Position numbers and translations under genes: made by a program. Below, piece by piece: positions 33,061 to 42,509 of a stretch of 64,000 nucleotides of DNA. The stretch's first letter is position 1; each line of letters opens with the position of its first letter. The notes below the pieces were generated by a model. It made no database searches. It saw only the letters and a list, made by a program, of their open reading frames with translations, and was not told the DNA's origin. Location: positions 146,604,665 to 146,668,664 of the forward strand of contig JALIGW010000003.1 in the NCBI GenBank assembly GCA_023053685.1, given 5' to 3'. Origin of the DNA: Diadophis punctatus similis (taxonomy: Eukaryota; Chordata; Lepidosauria; Squamata; Dipsadidae).

Positions 33061-35240
33061 GCGGAATGCTGTTCGCCACCTTTGAAACACGCCACTTTCT
33101 GTTTCCTGTTCCTTCCCCAGAATACGCAATGTCCTCACTGATCTGAAGAAAGCTCTCCTGAACAGCAGCAGGGACGAGCTGGGACAACCGGGACATTAAG
33201 ATCTTGTGCTGGAGCGGTGTGTGGATAGAGCAGTGAAACTGGGTGAGAAAATGTCCAACTGTTACCTTAGAGACTTAATTTAAACTTAAAGTTCCACAAA
33301 TGATCTCCAAATACTAAAAAAGCAGTGATTGGATTTATGGAGAAAAATTAAAGACAAAAACTAAAGAGGAAGATTAAAGATTTAGAAGTAAAACAAAAAC
33401 CTAAAGGATCATTGAAAATATAGAAACCCTGGAAAAGCCAAATAACAGTGTGAAAAGTGACTATTGGGAGAAATTGCTTTATCTTTAACTTCCCTGAGTG
33501 GATGACAATTAGCTGTTTCTGGTTTTTTATATTCTGTGGAAAGCTGGAATTGGGAGCAGGGGAGCCATCTACTGGAGGAAGAAGATTACTGCATTGTACA
33601 AAATCCAAAAGGAAATGAAGAGAAAGTAAATAACATCTGGAAAATTACCTGAGCTTGACTTTAACTTAGTAGGCAATTGGAATGCTGGGAAATATTTACT
33701 GAGCTTCTTGAAGATTCAGAAGACAAATTAAATTAAACACTAAAACTCTACTGGAACAATACACTGAAAAGTGGATTTGAAAGATTGGAAGAAACTTGGT
33801 GGGCTAAGTTGGATTTGGGTTATTAACATTATGTGATAGATCATCTTACGAAGCAAAATAAGAAAAGTGACAGACATGGGGGGAGAAAAAGAAGAAAAGA
33901 TAAATAAGACTTTAAAATCTGGACAATTGGGAAGGTGTAAATCGGAAATTATAAAGACTTAAAAGCACAAATGTATAGACATTTTTGGGACTTGGAGAAA
34001 TAACTTTCGGATTGATCAAATCTTACTAATAATTGATTTTTTTTTTTAGTTTTTGGATATCAGGATACTGGGATATTAGAGGGATATTAATTTGTTACAA
34101 AATTACCCAGCAGGAGACAATAAAGTTTTATGAAGAAATGTTAGAAATAGCAACAAAGAACTATAAGAAGTTGATGGGAATATGTAAACATAAAGCTGTG
34201 AAAGTAGAGGGCACTCAACAAATGGTGGGAAAAGATGAATATGACACACAGAAAATAGCTGAGAAATTAGAAGGAGTGGTGGAGGGGACAATGCAAAATA
34301 AACTACAAAAAGATAAAAATAAGTTAAAAGCAGAGAAAAATACTGAAAAGACAGCAATGACAAATACTAAAAATCAAATAGACAATCCCTTAAGAGCTTA
34401 TAACAGAATAGAGGGGGAAAAGGAGGAGCTCACAAAAACAAAGAAAGGGTTATGGATGGATATTCAAAAGATGCAGCAGAAGGAGATAAGGAATAAGACA
34501 GAGGAAATAGTCAGTTTGTGTAAAAATGTTAGAAAGACATATAGGATTCCCAGAGAGAAATATAAAAGAATCACCAAAAAATCAATAAATGATGAAATCT
34601 TAGAAAGGCTGACAGATGATGGATAGAGAAACGATATTTTGTAAGGTAGTAATAATATTGAAAACCAATAGAAATAAGTAGAAAGTTTAAATTGGGAAAA
34701 TAGTAGCACATATATAGATACATAACAGAATTTATTATAAATACATATATATATTAAGATTAGGAGATGGAAGACTAGGATTAGGTATATTTAAAAGTAT
34801 TATTATGATTAACAGAATGGAAAAATATATTGGAAAACATAGCCTATAAGGACTATAAATCCAGGGGACTTAGAGATATAAACTTGGGACTGATTAGATC
34901 TTACTGATAATTGGTTTTAATGGTATTTATAGAAAGATGAGATATTGAAAATGTGGTGGAACACTGAGTGACATCTACAATATTAAAATGTTAGGAGTTA
35001 ATAAGTATATAAAATAATATATTACAATTATAATGTGCACATTAAGGTTAGAAGTTGGAAGATAAAAAATTTGTATATGTAATTGTATTATTACTGTGAA
35101 CACTGTGTGAAAAATATGTTAACCCAGTCATTACACTGCCCACAAAAAAAGTCGGTTGTTAAAGGAAAACTGCAAATAAAACTTATACACACACACAAAA
35201 AAAGACCTAACATTGAGAAGAAATGCACACAAAACCGAAA
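33061..35240 (+). other. A-rich, L1-like region with a 197-codon charged ORF
   Basis: Strongly A-rich on the plus strand. The frame 34033-34626 encodes a Lys/Glu-rich, probably helical protein (first ATG-like start uncertain) ending REKYKRITKKSINDEIL. It lacks an identifiable RRM or RT. A segment at 33988-34060 (gacttggagaaataact...gatcaaatcttactaataattg) recurs at 34869-34920, showing an internal direct duplication. An L1 5' UTR/ORF1 relic is my best guess. A host origin is not supported. Confidence 0.35.
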
Positions 35241-35244
35241 TTGA

Positions 35245-35670
35245 GAAGACAGCAACAGATAACAAATACTGCTTCTGCAAAAAAAAAAGCTGAAGAAATA
35301 GTGGATCACCTAGTTAGCTGTTACAAGAAGTCCATACAGACTGACTATAAACATCAGCATGACAAAGAAGCAATAAGGATTGGAATATCTGCAAAAAAAA
35401 TACTGTTTGCCTGCCAGAAAGAACCTGTGGAATCATAATTAGACAAAGTAATAATAATTTAAAAAAGAAGAAGCTAAACTACTCTGATAGGATTTTTAGG
35501 ATTCAAACAGACAAGCACCTACCATGAAACACCTCAGATTTAAAAAATTGTTGATAAGAGAGACAAAAACCAAGAGACAGCAGAATAAAGAACTGGAAAA
35601 AATATCAAAATATAAGGACCTGCAAATATAGGCAGGACAACTGTAGCAAAAGAAAACAACGATAATACCA
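35245..35670 (+). mobile_element. LINE C-terminal remnant (R4/R2-like style)
   Basis: Two stretches in order carry words of a widespread LINE C-terminus: VDHLVSCYKKSIQTDYKHQHDKEAIR (about 35304-35380), where HLVSxC...Y..xHD is typical, and, after decay, KELEKISKYKDLQI (about 35590-35630). The frame breaks between them and the RT is missing. The clade is uncertain. Confidence 0.45.
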
Positions 35671-35704
35671 ATCGAATATTTACCTTGTTTAGATGCAATC
35701 TGCT

Positions 35705-35902
35705 GAGGGAGAGTCCAACAAGTAGAAGTCTATCAATAATCTGTAATAATCTGTTTCCTATAGGAGAGAAAAACTATACGTCCCTACGCTATCGACTGAG
35801 TTTTTAAACTGGCCAAATGGGCATCTAGAGGGCGTACTTCAAACAAATTAAACTCAGTCCCTACCAATCAGGCTTGAGCTTTACCCGTGTTGGACTCTCC
35901 TA
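35705..35902. repeat. Nested inverted repeat, DIRS-terminus-like
   Basis: Outer arms gggagagtccaaca (about 35707-35720) and tgttggactctcc (35888-35900) enclose inner arms gactgagttt (about 35796) and aaactcagtc (about 35846). The right half (aaactcagtccctaccaatcagg...tttacccgtgttggactctcc) parallels the plan of the DIRS right terminus in this window (actcggtcctattggc...tttaacccattcttggaggctagctcc) without being the same sequence. It may be a scrap of another DIRS-like family or an unrelated foldback. Confidence 0.35.
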
Positions 35903-35904
35903 AG

Positions 35905-37255
35905 TAGCGCACTGGAGAACAACTGGAGCACCACTTGATCACCATTGTCATTGACAAAATTACCAGCAGTGAATTGGAAAAGGCAGTTTTGGAACAGCTT
36001 ACATCCTGTGACAAACAGCATCTCCTATCCCAGGTCCTTGGAAGGACTCAATAGATGGACAAAAATACTAAATCCAGTTTGTACATCTATAATAATTTCT
36101 ACACAGAAGAAGATTGCCTACCCTATCCTAGTACATTTTAAATTTGAAAGGTGTTTTTGTCTCCAAGGCATAGTCTTGGGTTTTTGAGATAAAAGTCTCC
36201 AAAGGAAGAGTCTTGTACTTCTTTTTATCCATCCAAATATCTAGCCTCGCTACCTTTTTTTAATGTCAAGTGCTCCTCAACTTTCATTCACCAAACCCTT
36301 ACATTAGTCCATGACTGTCATTTTGAAATGGCATCTTTCTAAAGAAAACAGTAACTATCAATAGCTAGATTTACAATATATTGAGTTCATCTCTCTATGA
36401 GCTTTGTTGCTGGGGGGTGGGAATGGGTGGGAGTGGGTACTATTTTCTATATGTTTTCCTGTTTTTCTTTGAAACTGTCTCTCTATTCACCCAAGTAGGT
36501 ATTTGGTTTAAAAAGGGTACATTTTCTGGCTCTCAAAATAAAATAGAATACTTGTAAATATGTTTTTTTTAAATCTATTCTCCATCTCAGGGTGTCTCAA
36601 ATATGCACTTTCTGTTCTTTTGTCAACTGGCTTGCTTCATTTAAAAAATGCTGCAATGCAGTGAGCAGACATATGTGAAATAAGCTGAATTTTAAGATTT
36701 CCATCCCTTTAGAGGCAAGGCAGGCCAATTTTAAACTATTATCTTTCAATCATTGAAGCTTTCAATTGAATCATTCATATACCAGCTGTGTTAGAGTATC
36801 TAAGGGTATATTAGCTTTATGCAATATGTGAGTTTTACAGTTAATGTTAATCTTGGTGCCAAATGACTACAGACTCACGGGTTATGACATTGTAATATCC
36901 CGTAGGTTTTCAGAACTACAGAGATTAGTAGTTGTTGTTGTTGCAAATCACACTAGCTAAAGAATTAAAATCTACTAGAATGAGTTAAAACAAATAATGG
37001 GAAGAAAAAGTGTAGTAGAGCTAAAAACCTGTTAAATGATCATCTAAGGTTACTGCTCTGTATATTTATGATGAATGATAGTCTCTATCAAATAAAATAC
37101 ATTTTAATGGAAATAATTTTATTCTGAATAGCAGTGCAGCCTAAGTAACAATAAACTCTACTGGCAAACATATTATTAAACCCACTTCTGTTTCTAAAAT
37201 AGTAGTCAGGAAATTCTCCCTATCACATAATTCTGAGCAGCAAATGGAATGTAGA
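35905..37255. other. Intergenic DNA, nothing recognised
   Basis: AT-rich sequence with a G-rich patch (36410-36440). No gene or repeat is supported. Confidence 0.4.
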
Positions 37256-37259
<4 letters not shown>

Positions 37260-37322
<63 letters not shown>

Positions 37323-37335
37323 ACACACACACACA
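37260..37335. repeat. (CA)n microsatellite
   Basis: About 76 bp of CA repeat with one interruption (actcac near 37315). The minus-strand frame 37141-37353 simply translates it. Confidence 0.97.
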
Positions 37336-37821
37336 AATGCCTGCAGAAACCACAATTCCTGACCTTCCTTCCTATTTTTGTAAGCAGCTATGAATACCGA
37401 ATAAACCCTGTACATCCACCTGTTACAAAAACTTGTTTACACACAGCATTTGCACACAGAGGTTGCTGAGGTTTCTTTTCCATCAGCCAGGACATGTGAA
37501 ATAATTGCTCCAATTATACATGTTCAGATATCACACAATAACCTTAGAGCTTTATTTGGTGTGTAAACCATTTGCCGCTTTACAGTTTTGCTTCTCGGTC
37601 TGAAAAGTTTTTTTTAAAAAAAAAAAAATAAGCAAACCTTCTACTATTTCATGCCTTTCTGCGACAGTTCCATTGTTTGTAGTAGTATGGATAAATTGGA
37701 TAGGAATTGTTCACAATAATTTAAACAGATCTAAACATGAATTAGACCAAACTATATGAATCTTATTTCTGGTGTAATGGAGGTTATAGCAATCAATGCA
37801 GTGCTGTATATTCTCAACTGA
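37336..37821. other. Intergenic DNA, nothing recognised
   Basis: Contains a polyT/polyA junction at 37608-37629, otherwise unremarkable. Confidence 0.4.
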
Positions 37822-38805
37822 TACAGGTAGTCCTCGATTTACAACAATTTGTTTAGTGACCAATCAAAGTTATAATGGCACTGAAGAAAACAATTTATGA
37901 CCATTTTTCACACAACCATTGCAAGCATTACCATGGTCACATGTTCAAAATTCAGATGTTTGGCAACTGACTCATATTTATGACTGTTGCTGCGTCCTGG
38001 GGTCATGTAATTGCCTTTGTGATCTTGTCACAAGCAAAGTCAATGGGGAAGCCAGATTCACTTAACAATCATGGTTACTGACTTAACAATAGAATTCTTT
38101 ATTGGCCAAGTGTGATTGGACACACAAGGACTTTGTCTTTGGTGCATATGCTCTCAGTGTACATAAAAGAAAAGATACATTTGTCAAGAATCATGAGGTA
38201 CAGCACTTAATGATTGTCATAGGGTTCAAATAAGCAATCAGGAAACAATCAATATTAATATAAATCGTAAGAATACAAGCAACAAGTTACAGTCATACAG
38301 TCATACAGTCATAAGTGGGAGGAGATGGGTGATAGGAACAATGAGAAGACTAATAGTAATAATAATGCAGCCTTAGTGAATAGTTTGACAGTGGTGAGGG
38401 AATAATTTGTTTAGCAGAGTGATGGCGTTTGGGAAAAAACTGTTCTTGTTTCTAGTTGTCTTGGTGTGCAGTGTTCTATAGCATCGTTTTGAGGGTAGGA
38501 GTTGAAACAATTTATGTCCAAGATGCGAGGGGTCCATAAACATTTTCACGGCCCTCTTTTTGACTCGTGCAGTATAGAGGTCCTCAATGGAAGGCAGGTT
38601 GGCAGGAATTGTTTTTTCTCCAGTTCTGATTATCTTCTGAAGTCTGTGTCTGTCTTGTTGGGTTGCAGAACCAAACCAGACAGTTATAGTGCAGTGATTC
38701 ACTTAACCAAGGTCATAAAATGTTGCAAAACTCACTTAACAAATACCTCACTTAGCAAAAGAAATTTTGAGCCCAATTGTGGCCGTAAGTCAAGGGCTAA
38801 GTGTA
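37822..38805 (+). mobile_element. TIR MITE ('tacaggtagtcctcg' family) split by a LINE
   Basis: The left end tacaggtagtcctcgattta and the right end gtaagtcaagggctaagtgta are diverged inverted ends. The interior consists of repeated motifs on the theme cacttaacaa / ttagtgacc. The element is interrupted after ttactgacttaacaa (about 38090) by the Rex1-like LINE and resumes near 38695 with gattcacttaaccaag. Removing the LINE leaves an element of about 380 bp. It encodes no transposase and its superfamily is not clear from the ends. Confidence 0.7.
38091..38702 (-). mobile_element. Rex1-like LINE 3' fragment, minus strand
   Basis: The minus-strand frame 38702-38373 (about 109 codons) encodes the C-terminal part of a Rex1/CR1-group LINE protein: ITVWFGSATQQDRHRLQKIIRTGEK, a DLYTARVKKRA motif, DPSHLGHKLFQLLPS and RNSFFPNAI-like KNSFFPNAITLLN. 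It is followed by its 3' UTR (ctcagtgtacat, ccaatcacacttggcc, aataaagaattcta on the minus strand). The frame is open over this stretch, so the copy is not very old. It is strongly 5'-truncated, without catalytic RT. Confidence 0.75.
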
Positions 38806-39605
38806 CTTCAAGAAATTGGCACTTAGGTAATTTTACTTGTACTTTAAGATTAGCTAGCAGGTAGACTGATCGTGTTAAACATTCTTCCATTAGAGAAGCA
38901 GAGTTCAAAATATCACCCAGGGAGCAAATCCGATGATCTAAGCCAGCTATTATTCAATCTATAATATGTTTCCAATAAATAAATGTCAACAGCACTAAAA
39001 TGCTGTTGGTCTAATTTGGCAGAAACCAGCTGAATGACAGAAAAGATTAGCCAGGAACACAGCTACACCTGCTCCTCTTCAGTGTTTATTAGATTTTAGT
39101 CAAGTGTATGATTTCTGGTTTTCCCAACAATATCCAACAAGAATTATGCAAAGGTGGCAAAATGGGCTTGTTTGATTAAAGAGGTTAAAAACAATTACTT
39201 TTATAAAAGACTTGGAAACCGTTTATGGATTATTTATTGAATACAAATAAATAAATGGATATAAATGAATGAGTGATTTGGGATTCACTGGTTAAAAGGT
39301 GTTGTTATAGGAAGAAGAGAACCAAGATATGTAATTTAGGAGATTGTATATGGTAACCGTTATGTTTAAAACTGCTGCAAAGTTTGGAAATTGCTTTTCT
39401 TCATTTATTCTTTGCGAATGGGGTTTGCTGTCTTTCACATTTTCTTTTCTTCGTTTTCATTTTTTCCTTTTTTGTTTCGTAAACGTTTCTGTAGTTTTTA
39501 ACTCTTGGGTAAATTTTCTTTCAGTTATGGAAGTGTACAAGAGAACAATGAAAACATAGTGTTTCCACTCTCAAAATTTGAAAAATATTATTTATGACCT
39601 AATAT
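38806..39605. other. AT-rich DNA, nothing recognised
   Basis: The frame 39344-39559 is Phe/Ser-rich and typical of T-rich noncoding DNA. No repeat boundary is seen. Confidence 0.4.
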
Positions 39606-39896
39606 CTAGAGTAGGTAGTGGCATTTGACCCACTGGTCATCATGATATAAAAAAGATGTTGAGACTCTACAAAGAGTGCAGAGAACAGAAACAAAGATTA
39701 TTTGGAGACTGGAGGATAAAACATATGGAGAATGGTTGCAGGAATTGGTTTTGTCCAATTGTCTACTGAAAACAAGGACTAAGGATGATATGATAACAGT
39801 CTTCCAATATCTTGGGGTCATAGTGTCTCTTGCTTGAGCAGTGGGTTGGACTAGAAGACCTCCAAGGTCCCTTCCAACTCTGATATTCTGTTTTCT
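39606..39896 (+). mobile_element. CR1 LINE 3' end with internal deletion
   Basis: gatgatatgataacagtcttccaatatct and gggttggactagaagacctccaaggtcccttccaactctg are hallmark CR1 3' phrases. In intact copies they are separated by several hundred bases of ORF2 C-terminus; here only about 30 remain (39815-39845). There is no ORF. Confidence 0.8.
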
Positions 39897-40361
39897 GTAT
39901 TTATAAGCACAGCTCTGACTTTTCTAAAAAAAGATTTGGTTCTTTATACTGCAATATGAAGATATACAAGTCACCCAAGATATAGTTTTAATATATGATT
40001 CAATTTGAATTGAAATAAAATGAGAAATAATCCTGATCTGTTAAAAGCTTACTGGACTTCCCTTAAAATTATTCAAGCATGTTTTATGTACAATAGGGAT
40101 CATAATGGGTGCAGCCCAATATACTTTTCCAAATGTACTGGAACTGATTTAAAAATATACCTGCTGTTGCTTATTTAAATGCTAGCATAAACCTTTCAAG
40201 TCTCGTATTAGGTTGGGTATGAATGTTTCTAAGACACTAAATATTAACTTATTTTTTCCCAGATTATTTGCTTTTTAACTTCTCTTGCTTCTTAGTCTCA
40301 AATGATGGCAGGTGGGGGGAAAACAAGGTCTACTATATGCATTTCTTGTTACATTTCCCCC
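39897..40361. other. AT-rich DNA, nothing recognised
   Basis: No supportable feature. Confidence 0.4.
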
Positions 40362-40369
40362 CTACAGAC

Positions 40370-40492
40370 CAGCGGTGGGTTGCTTCCGGTTTGGCCCGGT
40401 TCGGTGAACCGGTAGCGCCGGCGGTGGGAGGCTCTGCCCATCCGCCTGGGATGCTTCTGCGCACGTGCAAACTACTACTGAACACACTACTG
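40370..40492 (+). mobile_element. 123-bp hAT-like MITE, TSD 7/8
   Basis: It starts cagcggtgggttgcttccgg, like the 15294 family, and ends aacacactactg. Flanks are ctacagac (40362-40369) and ctatagac (40493-40500). The interior keeps the ccggtttggcccggttcgg and gcgcacgtgc words of the family. An internally deleted member. Confidence 0.8.
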
Positions 40493-40500
40493 CTATAGAC

Positions 40501-40628
40501 CAGTGTTTCATAAACTTGGCAACTCTAACCTGTGTGGACTTCAACTCTCAGAATTCCCCAGCCAGCAGAGGGAATTCTGGGAGTTAAAGTCCACATCTTC
40601 TTGAAGTTGCCAAGGTTAAGAAACTCTG
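40501..40628 (+). mobile_element. Foldback MITE directly abutting 40370-40492
   Basis: Ends cagtgtttcataaacttggc and gccaaggttaagaaactctg are inverted, and the inside is a palindrome around gaattccc...gggaattc. Flanks ctatagac (40493-40500) and ccacagac (40629-40636) agree at six of eight. The left duplication is the same 8-mer that closes the neighbouring element. Confidence 0.78.
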
Positions 40629-40636
40629 CCACAGAC

Positions 40637-41059
40637 AATTGTGCCATAGACAACTGTGGAAACAAAGATTCTGCAGTAAATAAACTTTTCATTTGATCCT
40701 GCATAACCTTGTTTCTATTCTTTTGATACGTTCTGTTTCTGTATTGCTTTTCTATTTTAGGTCCTTCCTAAATAAGACTGCCTCTCTTTCAACCATACTC
40801 CATTTGCAAATTGAATATACCCTTCAAGTATATTTAATGTTTATTTATACATTCTGATATTTAATGGGCTGTTTCAGTTTTAACATTAAAAAAAAGAAAG
40901 TACAGGTACTTAAAATTTCCCTGGAATATGGAATTTATTTTTCCTTTATAAAATGAGCATGCATTCTTTCCCTTTCAAAGGGGAAAAAGAAACAGAAAGC
41001 CAATTTAATAGCACTTCATCTTTCAAACTCATATTTTTATGTTTTAAAATATTCATTAT
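40637..41059. other. AT-rich DNA, nothing recognised
   Basis: No supportable feature. Confidence 0.4.
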
Positions 41060-42200
41060 TGTCAGCCATTCAGTCGTGACCAACTCTTGGCCACTCTATT
41101 GACCAGCACTCTCCATACTCCTCTGTCTCACATGCCTCCTTCAGATATGCCATATACCCCAGTGTCATCCTTTATAGTACCCAGCAAGCTGGTACTAGGT
41201 GCCCCCTTCTCCTTTTTCCACTGATCACTCCCAGCATGATTGACTTTTTGAGTGAGTCAGCTCAAATGACATGACCAAAGTATGGCAGCCTGTTTGGCAA
41301 TCTTGGTTTCAAGTGATATTTTTTGTGAGGTTCAGTATAGGACAGTGATGGCGAACCTTTTTTGGTTCATGTGCCAAAAGGGGGGAGCACAAGGGGTGTG
41401 TGTGCGTGCATGCCCACACCCATAATTCCATGCACCCCCCCCGCTCCCGGCACACGATAGTATGGTTGTTTTTTGCTCTCCCTAGGCTTCAGAGCCTTTC
41501 TAGGAGCCTGGGGAGGGCAGGTTGGACTGGAAGTCCCGTTTCTTTGCTCTCCCCAAGATCCAGAGCCTTCCTAGGAGCCTGGTGAGGGCAAAAATGGCCT
41601 TCCCCACCCCTCTGAAGGCCCTCCAGAGGCTAGCAATGGCCCATTTCAAGTTGGGAAATGGGCTGTTTCCATCCTCCTGAGACCTCCGGGGGGTGAGGAA
41701 GGCTGTTTTCGCCCTCCCCAGGCTCCTAGAAAGGCTCTGGAGCTTGGGGAGAGCAAAAACGAGCCTTCCCCACCCCCTATGGAGGCTGGAAACAACCTGT
41801 TTCCCAAATCCCATTGGGCCAGAAGGCCCGAAAATCAGCTGACCTGAGCTTGCGTGCCCACTGATATGGCTCCGGGTGCCACATGCCATAGGTTCGCCAT
41901 CACTGGTATAAGACTTCTTTGTTTGTTATTTTTGCAGCCCAGGGGATGTGTAATAATCTCCTCCAGCACCACAGTTCAAAGGTGTCCTATCTGCCTTTTT
42001 CAGGGTCCAGATATAGCAGCCATAAATAGCAGTTGGAAAAATTATTACATTAACTAATCTGCATTTGATTGTGAAGCTGATGTCTTTACTCTTTCCGATG
42101 TTATTTATACCGGACACAGCAGTTCTTCCAAGTGCTATACGCTTTTTGATCTCAGGGCTATAGTCACCACTTTGGTCAATTTTAGAGTCTAGGAAGATTA
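41060..42200 (-). mobile_element. RTE/BovB-like LINE C-terminal fragment, minus strand
   Basis: On the minus strand, 42117 down to about 41926 reads IGKSKDISFTIKCRLVNVIIFPTAIYGCYIWTLKKAD, the post-RT region of RTE/BovB-type ORFs (YGCxxWTLKK). After a hAT-like insertion, 41342-41070 continues with LPYFGHV, DSLKKSIMLGVISGKRRRG and further decayed words in the same order as BovB. Stops and frame changes are frequent. It lacks the RT catalytic core. The interruption is the element at 41343-41905. Confidence 0.72.
41343..41905 (+). mobile_element. hAT-like element nested in the RTE-like LINE
   Basis: Ends cagtgatggcgaaccttttt and aggttcgccatcactg are perfect inverted complements over 15-16 bases. 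Flanks gtatagga (41335-41342) and gtataaga (41906-41913) match seven of eight. The 563-bp interior is built of inverted pieces (cttcagagcctttctaggagcctgg and its complements recur in both orientations). The minus-strand frame 41500-41889 is a by-product. Same family as 44834, 57208 and 57779. Confidence 0.88.
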
Positions 42201-42350
42201 ATTATTTTACTGTTTCAATGGTCTTTGCACTCTGATCTGTGTGTTCTCTGCAGTTGTCATTATCATTGTTTTCTATATTTAAAAAAATAGCGATGAATTA
42301 TTTCCTAGTTCTTTTTTCCAAATACATTGAAAAGGCACAACTGTCCCATA

Positions 42351-42497
42351 CAGGGGTGGACAAACTATGGTTCTTTGAGGACCTGTGGACTTCAACTCCC
42401 AGAATTCCTAAGCCAGCCATGCATGCATGGCTGGCTCAGGAATTCTGGGAGTTGAAGTCCACAGGTCCTCAAAGAGCCATAGTTTGCCCACCCCTGG
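42351..42497 (+). mobile_element. Near-perfect palindromic MITE
   Basis: Two arms of about 72 bp differ at only about three positions around the centre gccatgcatgcatggc. Ends are caggggtgg and ccacccctgg. The heptamer tcccata flanks both sides (42344-42350 and 42499-42505), part of an imperfect duplication. Same core as 28280, 40501 and 50376. In single strands it would fold into one long hairpin. Confidence 0.85.
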
Positions 42498-42509
42498 CTC
42501 CCATACATT

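Noticed and set aside
32588..33146. Cluster of overlapping GC-rich ORFs suggesting a gene with a CpG island
   Set aside because: The segment starts with a hAT-like terminus and shares text with the element at 44834; no frame is favoured.
37141..37353. Cys-Val repeat ORF
   Set aside because: Translation of the CA microsatellite.
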